A DNA stretch of 64,000 nt, from positions 4,146,947 through 4,210,946 of the forward strand of contig CAJINV010000002.1 in the NCBI GenBank assembly GCA_905178155.1. Direction: 5' to 3'. A program made the translations under genes and the position numbers. The DNA comes from Amoebophrya sp. A120. Its lineage: Eukaryota; Sar; Dinophyceae; Syndiniales; Amoebophryaceae. How positions within the stretch are numbered: position 1 is the stretch's first letter; each line of letters begins with the position of its first letter. Below the pieces are notes generated by a model. It was given only the letters and a program-made list of their open reading frames with translations, did no database searches and had not been told where the DNA came from. Shown piece by piece: positions 53,101-62,100 of this stretch.

Positions 53101-56100
53101 ATCTTTTCCCGTGTAGCATGACAAAGCTGATTTGTGACAACAGATCTGCGTCACAGATTTCCGTTTTGATATGGGGAGGGGGGATTTTTCCTTTTGATAG
53201 CATCTTTTCTTCAACGGCGAAGAGAAATTTGGCGGCCCGTACACCGTAGGCGATGCAAAAGCATCGTACTCGTATGATTTTTGCATTACAAATTTTCTCA
53301 GCATGAGAAATGAAATTTGTAATGTGGATTTACCTTCAGAAAAAGATTTGTAATGCATGATTGCAATTACGATACTTTTGCACAGGGTACACCGCGCCAG
53401 GCAGATTCACCTACCTCCAGCTCAAGGGGGATCGCGCCATCTTCACTCTTATCAAATGCAAATTGGGCGGTCTGGAATTAAACTTGTGATGCTAAAGTAT
53501 GGATGAGCCTGCTGCTTTCAAGTGCAGCCACGCATGACAAGTTTAAATGATATTTGACGCCGTCTGAAGATCATGCGAGGCGCGCATGACAAACTGCGTC
53601 CTTACATGACAACAAAGCAACGCTTTTGCTAGCTGGCAATTTATGCAACACAAATTTTTCAGGAATGCTAGACACGCAACACAAGCTCCACTGTTCGAGA
53701 GAACCCAGACATACTTATTTGCACTGGATAACTCTCCCCGTGCTGCACGCCACCGTGGACAGCAGAATGCTGGAGAGCGATTGGAATTCGGGCCACCTAT
53801 TCAGTGCAAATGCATCGTAGTCTTTTTATAATTGCAGATATGCATCACAAATCTAGGTGTTAAGCTGAATCCGCATTACAAATTCAATTTGTAAAAATGC
53901 TAAGAGAAAAATTTGTATTGCAATTTATTTGTACAAACAGTGCGATGCTTTTGCAATCCATACCACCCGGCGGTCATCAATTTCTTCCTCCAGCGAAACA
54001 ACTCGTGGCTCCCCGACCCGACGCTGCATATGAATTGCAAAAGTATCGTATTCGTATAAATGCATTACAAATTTTCTCAGCATCAGAAATAAAATTAATA
54101 TTTTAATATTTATATTGCTTGACTTCCGGGTTCTGTAATCACATACCCCAGACGAGAGGTGACGGCGAGAGGTGACGGCGACAGGTGGCGGCGAGAGGTG
54201 AAACGACAGGCGAAACGACAGGCGAAAGGACAGGCGAAACGACAGGCGAAAGGAGAGGCGAAACGACAGGCGGCGACGACAGGCCAAAAGTGGCAACTTC
54301 CCATGCGGTTTCGCACAAGCAGCATGGACATTCCAAGCAAAAAAATAAATAAAATTGTTATTGACTTTCGACAAAAAAAAAATAGTTTTTTTTATTTTTA
54401 TTCACGTGCAAAAAATAAAAATAATTGCTTCACTCTTATCCGAAAAAATAATTAATTACTAATTATTTTTTCGGATAAGAAGAAACTAATTATTTTTTGC
54501 ACGTGAAGAAAAACAAAAGAGCTATTTTTTTCACATACCCCAGACGACAGGTGACGGCGACAGGTGAGGACGAGAGGCGACGGCGACAGGCGAAAGGAGA
54601 GGCGAAACGACAGGCGAAAGGAGAGGCGAAACGACAGGCGACGGCGACAGGCCAAAAGTGGCAATTTCTCACGCGGTTCCGCACCAGCAGCAGCAACAAA
54701 AAAAAGCAACGACTCAGCTACTTCCGAGAAGAAAAAGCCAACTTTTTTATTTTTATTCATGTGTAAAAAATAGCCAGCGCATTCATATCCGAAAAACCGG
54801 GACTATTTTATGCACGTGAATAAAAATCAAAAAACTGCTTTGTTGCTCGCGGAACTCAATAGCCCTTTGCTTTTTTTTGTTGCTGCTGCTGGTGCGGAAC
54901 CGCATGAAGCGCTGCAGCTTTTGGCCTGGCGTCGTCGCCTGTCGTTTCGCCTGTCGCTCCACCTGTCGTTTCGCCTGTCGCGTCGCCTGTCGCCGCCGCC
55001 TGTCGCCTGGGGTGTCTGATTCCAGAGCCCGGAAGGAAAGTCTGACGCACTTTGGCTCTTTGCCTTTTCTTTTCGCAAATAAAGGAGAAGCCGATCGCGC
55101 CCGAAAAAAAGCGCCTCGGACTGATTTCCAGCGTTTTTAGTAGAATGCCCGCAAATAGCCGGGGCAGGGGTTTTCTTCTGGAATATCCGCGCACATTCGG
55201 GCGGGGGTTGTGTTCTGGAATATTCGAAAGCACTTACCTCCAAAAGCATGAGGCCCGCCAAGAGCCTTCAGCTGTTCGTGGAATATACGCGAAGAGCCGC
55301 GGCAGGGGTTTTGTTCTGGAATATCTGCGAGCACTCTCCCCGGCCGGGGTTTCGGACTGCCCTGGTATATTCGCGAGTATTCGGGCGGGGGCTGTGTTCT
55401 GAAATATTCCGAAACACTTCGCAAGACCACCTATCGGGCCCGCCAAGGGTCTTCAGGTGTCCTTTCGGGAGAATCTTCGCGCACAACCCGGGGCGGGTTT
55501 GGTTCTGGAATATTCGCGAAGAGCCGGGGAGGGGGTTTTGCTCTGGAATACTCGCAGAGGCTTCCCAAGGGGCTGTGGGCTCGCTGTCCTGATATACTCG
55601 CGAATATTCGGGCGGGGGTTGTGTTCTCGAATATTCGCAATTATTTCGCAAGAGCATAGGGCCCACCCCGAGTCCCCGGGCGTTCGTAGAATAGTCGCGA
55701 ACAGCCGGAAGCGGAGTTCTGTTGTGGAATATTCGCGAATTGCCGGGGGAAGGGTTTTGCTCTGGATTATTCGCGAATACTTTCCAAGGGGCTTCGGCGA
55801 ACTAACTTTGGATAAAATCAACTTTACCTCGATGAACTTGATATTTGCTCCTCGGAGCCTTTCTCAGCATCGCCAAAAAAAAAGAGACTCGCAAGCGACA
55901 GCAAGCAGTTATCAAAAAAATACTCTTTGGAGGCTATACGACTATTGAGAGCTCCTCGGAGACTAGATCTTACCGATCCAGTGACGATTCATTAAGCAAG
56001 CCGATTTGTAATTAATTCTCCTCGGAGCCTAGCAGATTATGCTTCTTCGGAAGCTAGAAGCTATGATGCGCCGCGTCTAGTTATCTCGAGTCCTCGGATT

Positions 56101-59100
56101 CTATACGGTATCGGGCCTTCGGGCATCAGTCGGCCAGTTAAGACTGGGCGATCCCCTCCAAGGGGCTTCGGGCTGCCCTGGTATAGTCAAAAATATCTGG
56201 GCGGGGGTTGTGTTCTGGAATATTCGGAAATATTTCGCAGGAGCAGGAGGCCCGCCAGGGGTCTGCAGGGGTATGCTCCTAGAAAGAATATTCGCGAAGA
56301 GGCGGGCCAAGGGTAGTTTCGCTTCCTCTGGAATATTCGCGAAGAGCCGGGGAGGGGGTTTTGTTGGTTCTGGAATATTCGAGAGCAAGTCCCAAGGGGC
56401 TTCGGATTGCCCTGAAATATTCGCGGACATTCGGGCGGGGGTTCTTGTGTTCTGGAATGTTCGGGAATATTTCGCAAGAATATTGGGCCCGCCAGGAGTC
56501 TCCCGGTTTTCCTGGTTGGAATATTCGCGAATAGTCGGGGGGGGGTTTGGTTCTGGAAGATTCGCGAAGAGTCGGGGAAGGGGTCGTGCTCTGGAATGCT
56601 CGCGAATATTTCCCGGGGGGCTCCGGACCGCCGTGATAAATATGTATCCGAATATTCGGGCGGGGGTTGTGTTCTGGAATATCCGGAAACATTTCGCAAG
56701 AGTGTAGGGCCCGCCCCGGGTCTTCGGGTGCTCGGGGAATATTCGCCAACAGCCGGGGAAGGTGTTGCGTCCGTGGTGGAATATTCGCGAACAGCCTCAG
56801 TAGGGGTCTGGACTGTCCTGGAATATGCGCGAATATTCTCCGAAGGGCTTCGGATTGCCCTGATATACTCGCGAATATTCGGGCGGGGGTTGTGTTCTGG
56901 AATATTTGAAAACTTTGCGCAAGAGTATGGGGCCCGCCCCGAGTCTTGAAGGGAGAGGCCTTCTGCTGGGACGAATACGCGCGAAAATTTCTCGAGGGGT
57001 TGCAGCCCGCTCCGCGTGCGAAGCCCCGGGGCGCCATTTTGGCCGTCAGTAATGCGAAGGCGGGGAATCTTGGAAAAGCGTGCAACTTTTTCAAGTTTGC
57101 CGAGCTTATCCGAAAATCCAAGGGCGCAAAGCAATCCAGTTGGCCAGCCTTGCCCCGCTCTGTTCCGTCCCTGGGGTGCCGGGTATCGCGCGAAGCCCCG
57201 AGGCCACATTTTGGCCGGCCGCAGGTATTTCCAAGACTGGCAGCCTTCAGAAAATTTCTCAAGTTTGGCCAGCTTTTCCGAAAAGTAAGCCAGGCCACAG
57301 ACAAAGCGGCCCAGTTGGCCAGCCTTGGCCCGCTCTGCTCCCTGCTTCTCCGGCTCTCGCGCGAAGCCCCGAGGCCACAGACTGGCCGCAGGTAATGCGA
57401 AGGGAGGCCGGCGGGGAATCTTGGAAAAGTTCGAAAGCTTTCAAGTTTGGCAAGCTTCTCCGAAAATCCAAGGCCATGAAGCAGCCCAGCTGCCTGGGCA
57501 GCCTTGCCCCGCTCTGTTCTTTGCTTCTTCGGCTATCGCACGAAGCCCCGAGGCAAAGCAATGGCCGTAGGTAAAGCGAACGCGGGAAATTTTGAAAAGC
57601 CCGAAAAGACAAGCCCTCAAGCTTGGCCGGCTTCTCCGAAAACCAAGGCAGGGCCGCAAAGCAGTCCAGCCGGCCAGCCTTTCCCCGCGCGCCCTGCTCC
57701 GTGCCCCTCCGGCTATCGTGCGAAGCCAGGGGGGCCATGCGTTGGCTGCTGGTGATGCGAATGCGGAAAACCTCGGAAAGACTTGGCAAAATTTCGCAAG
57801 TTTGGCTAGCTTTTCCGTAAACCCAACCAAGGCCGCAAAGCCGACCAGCTGGGCAGCCTTGCCCCGCTCTGTTCCCTTCCTTGCCTCTCCGGCTATCGCA
57901 CGAAGCCCCGAGGCCGCCCACAGTTTGGCCGGCCGCTCGTAATGCGAAGGCGGGGAACCTTGGAAAAACTTGAAAAAATTTCCAAATTTTGCCAGCTTCT
58001 CCGAAGAGCCAAGGCCGCAAAGCAGCCCAGCAGGCCAGCCTTGCCCTGCCCGTCTGTTCCTTGCTTCTCCGGCTATCGCGCGAAGCCCCGACGCCGCAAA
58101 GCGGCCGAAGGTAATGCGCGGGCGGGAAACCTTGAAAGAACTCGAGAAACAAAAGCGCGCAAGCTTGGCCCGCTTTTCCGAAAACCCAAGGCCAAAAAGC
58201 AGGCCGGGGCCGGCCTTTCCATCCTTTCTTTGCTCCCTCGCCCCTTGCTTCTCCGGCTACCACGCAAAGCCCCGCCCGACGCCACAGATTGGCTGAAGGT
58301 AATGCGAAGGCGGAAGGCCTTGGAAGGGTTTGAGGAAATTCCCCAAGTTTGGCCAGTTTTTCCGAAAACGCAAGGCCGCAAAGCGGTCCAGCTTGCCAGC
58401 GTTGCCCCGCCCTGTTCCTTCCTTCTCCGGCTATCGCGCGAAGCCCCGAGGCGGTGGGCTTAGGTAATGCCGAAAACTAACCAAAGGCAACACGCAAACA
58501 AAGCAGTCCAGCTGGCCAGCCCTGCCCCGCCCTGCTCCCCGCTTCTCCGGCTATCGCGTGAAGCCCCGAGGCCACAAATTTTTGGCCGCAGGTGATGCGA
58601 CGGCGGGGCTCCTTGACACTTTGGCCAGCTCTTCCGCAAACCCAAGGCCGCAAAGCAGTCAAGCTCGCTGGCCAGCCTTGCCGCGCTCTGTTCCTTGCTT
58701 CCCCGGCTATCGCGCGAAGCCCCGAGGCCACGGACTGGCCGTAGGTAATGCGAGGCGGGGCATATTGAAAAAGCACGGAGGCAGCAGAGCAGTCCAGCGC
58801 GCTGGCCAGCCTTGCCCCGCTCTGTTCCTTGCTTCGCCACTTATCGCGCGAGGCCCCGGGGCCACAAATTGGCCGAAGGGTTGGGAGGGAATGCGAACGG
58901 GCGCGGGGAATTTGGAAAAATGCTTGGAGTTTGGCAAGCTTTTCCGAAAAGCCAAGGCCGCAAAGCATCCCAGGCTGGCCAGTCTTGCCCCGCCCTGTTC
59001 CTTGCTTCTCCGGCTATCGCGCGCGCGAAGCTTCGGGGCCACAGACTGGCCGGAGATAATGCGAAAGCGGGGCGGCTTGAAAAAGTAAAAGCCCGAAAGC

Positions 59101-62100
59101 CGCGGGAGCGCTCTCGAGTTTGGCCAAAACCGCAACCAAAGCAGTCCAGCTGGCCAGCCTTGCCCCGCTCCTTTCCTTGCCCCTCCGGCTATCGCGCGAA
59201 GCCGCGAGGCCACAGATTGGCCGCTCCCAGGTAATGCGAAGCCGGGGAAGTTTGGAAAACCTTGAGAAAATTTTTCCAGTTTGGCCCGCTTTCCCGAAAA
59301 CGCAAGGCCGCAAAGCAGTCCAGCCGGCCAGCCTTGCCCCGCTCTGTTCCTTGCGTCTCCGGCTATCGCGCGAAGCCCCGAAGCCAGAAGTTGGCCGCAG
59401 GTAATGCGAACAAGGTGGGGAATCTGGGAAAAAGTTGCGAAAAGTTTTCAAGTTTGGCCCGCTTTTCCGAAGGCCCAAGGCCACAAAACAGCCCAACGAG
59501 CTGGCCCGCCTTGCCCCGGTCTGTTCCTTGCCTCCCCGACCATCGCGCGAAGCTCCGAGGCCAACAACAAACCGGCCGTAGGCGATGTGAAGGCGGGAAA
59601 CCTTGAAACAGCTCGGGGAGATTTGCCAAGTTAGGCCAGCCCCCCCGAAAGCCCAAGGCCGCAAAGCAGTCCAGCTGGCCGGCCTTCGCCCGCTCTGTTT
59701 CTTGCCTCTCCGGCTATCGCGCGAAGCGGCCCCGCGGCCCGCCAGAGATTGGCCGTCGGTAATGTAAAGGCGGGGAACTTTGGAAAACCTCGGCAGAACT
59801 TTTCGACTTTGGCCAGCTGCTCCGAAAACCCAAGGCCGCAAAGCCGTCCCGCTTGCCAGCCTTCCCCCGCTCTGTCTGCTCCTTGCTTCTGCGGCTATGT
59901 ACCGCGCGAAGCCCCGAGGCGAGGCCACAGATTGGCCGCAGGTAATGCGAAGGCGGGGACCCTTTGAAAAGGCTTGAAAAGATTTCGCAAGTTTGGCTAG
60001 CTTTTCCGAAAACCCCCCGACACCGCAAAGCAGTCCAGCTGGCCGGCCTGCCTCGCTCTGTTCCTCGCTTCTCCGGCTATCGGACGAAGCCCCGAGGCCG
60101 CAGGTGGTGCGAAGGCCGGGGACCTTGCAGACAGTTGAGAAAAGTTCTCAAGTTAGGCTAGCGCTTCCGAAAACCTACCCCCCAAGGCCGCAAAGCAGTC
60201 CAGCTGGCCAGCCTTGCCCCGCTCTGTTCCTTGCTTCTCCAGCTATCGCGCGAAGCCCCGAGGCCGCAGATTGGCCGGGGGTAATGCGAGGCGGAACACC
60301 TTGGGAAACTTGAAAAGAGCCCCCAAGCCGGGCCATCTTTTCCGAAAACCCAAGCGAGGCCGCACGCAGCGCAGCCCAGCTGGCCAGCCTTGCCCCGCTC
60401 GTATCTTTCCCCTGCTTCTCCGGCTATCGCGCGAAGTCCTGGGGCCACGGATTGGCCGCAGGGAGTGCGACGGCGGGGAATTTTGAAAAAACCTGACAAA
60501 GCGGCCAAAGCTTCCAAGTTTGGCCAGCTGTCCCGGAAGTCTGTCCGAGGCCGCATAGCCTTCCGGCTGGCCAGCCTTGCCCCGCTCTGTTCCCTGCTTA
60601 TCCTGCTATCGCGCGAAGCCCCGAGGCCACGCGTTGGCCGCAGGTCATGCGAAAAACTCGAAAAAAAAAACTTGCAAGCTCGGCAGGCTTTTCCGAAAAC
60701 CGACCCGAGGCCGCAATCAAAAAAGACCAGCTGGCCAGCCTTGCTCCGCTCTGTCTGTTCCTTGCTGCTCCGGCTATCGCGCGAAGCCCCGGGGCCGCCC
60801 TCACATTGCCCGGAGGTAATGCGAGGGCGGGCGATCTTGAAAAAACTTGGCAAATAAAGCTTGGAAGCCTGGCAAGCTTCTCCGAAAACCCAAGGCCGCA
60901 AAGCGATCCGGCAGGCCAACCTTGCCCCGCTCCTTTCCATCCATCCTAGCTTCCCCAGCTATCGCGCGACGCCGCGGGGCCAAAGGGTGGCCGTAGGCAA
61001 TGCGAAGGCGGGCGGGAGATCGTGAAAAAACTTCAAAAAATTTTTGCAAGTTTGGCAAGCTTTTCCGAAGCCCCCAGGCCTCAGTCAAAGCCGTCCAGCC
61101 GGCCCCGGCCTGCCTTGCCCCGCTCTGTGCCGTGCTTCTCCGGCTATTGCGCGAAGCCCCGCGGCCACACTTTGGCCGTAGGTAGTGCGAAGCTGGGCGG
61201 GGGAAGGGGAGTGCGAAAAAACTTGAAAAATTGTTTCAAGTCCGGCCCGCTTTTCCGAAAACGCAAGGCCAACTGGCCGGCCTTGCATGCCCCCCTCCGA
61301 CAGCTCCTTGCTTCCCCCGCTATCGCGCGAAGCCGCGGGGCCGCCTCTATCTTGCATCGGCCTCGGTAGTTTTTCCCGGTTCGCTTGGCCAGCGTTTCCG
61401 AAAACGCAAGGCCGCGCGCAAAGCAGTCCCGCCGGCAAGCCTTGCCCCGCTTTGCTTCATTTTTGCTCCCTGAGCTACCTAGCGCGCGAAGCCCCAGCGC
61501 CACACTTTGGCTGCAGGCGGTGCGACCCTGGGAGGTCTTGCAAAAGCTCCGAAGTCTCGCCGCCTTTTCCGAAAACTCAGCCAAGCCCGCAAAGCAGCCC
61601 AGCGAGCCAGCCATCCCTTGCTCCGTTCTGTTGGCTCCCTGCTTCTCGGGCTATCGCGGAACGCCCCGGGGCCAAATTTTGGCGGTAGGCAGTGCGAAGT
61701 CGGGAAGGGGGGTCTCGGGAAAACGCAGAAAGCTCTGGGGAGCTTGGCAAGCTTTTCCGGGAATGTAAGGCCGCAAAGCGGTCCAGCGAGCTGGCCAGCC
61801 TTGCCCCGCTCTGTTCCTTGCTTCTCCGGCGCTCGTGCGAAACCCCGAGGCCCGCCACATTTTGGCCGTAGGTGATACGAACGCGGGCGGGGGACCTTGA
61901 GGAAAGTGGCAAAGCCTTTTCAAGTGTGGCCAGCTTTTCCGAAAACCGACGCAAGGCCGCAAAGGAAGCAACACAGCTGGCCAACCTTGCCCCGCTCCCT
62001 CCCTCTGTTCTTCTCTTCTCCGGCTATCGCGCGAAGCCCCGGGGCCACATTTTGGCCGTGGGTAGTCGCGGGGCGGGAAGTCTTGAAAAAGCTTGAAGGC

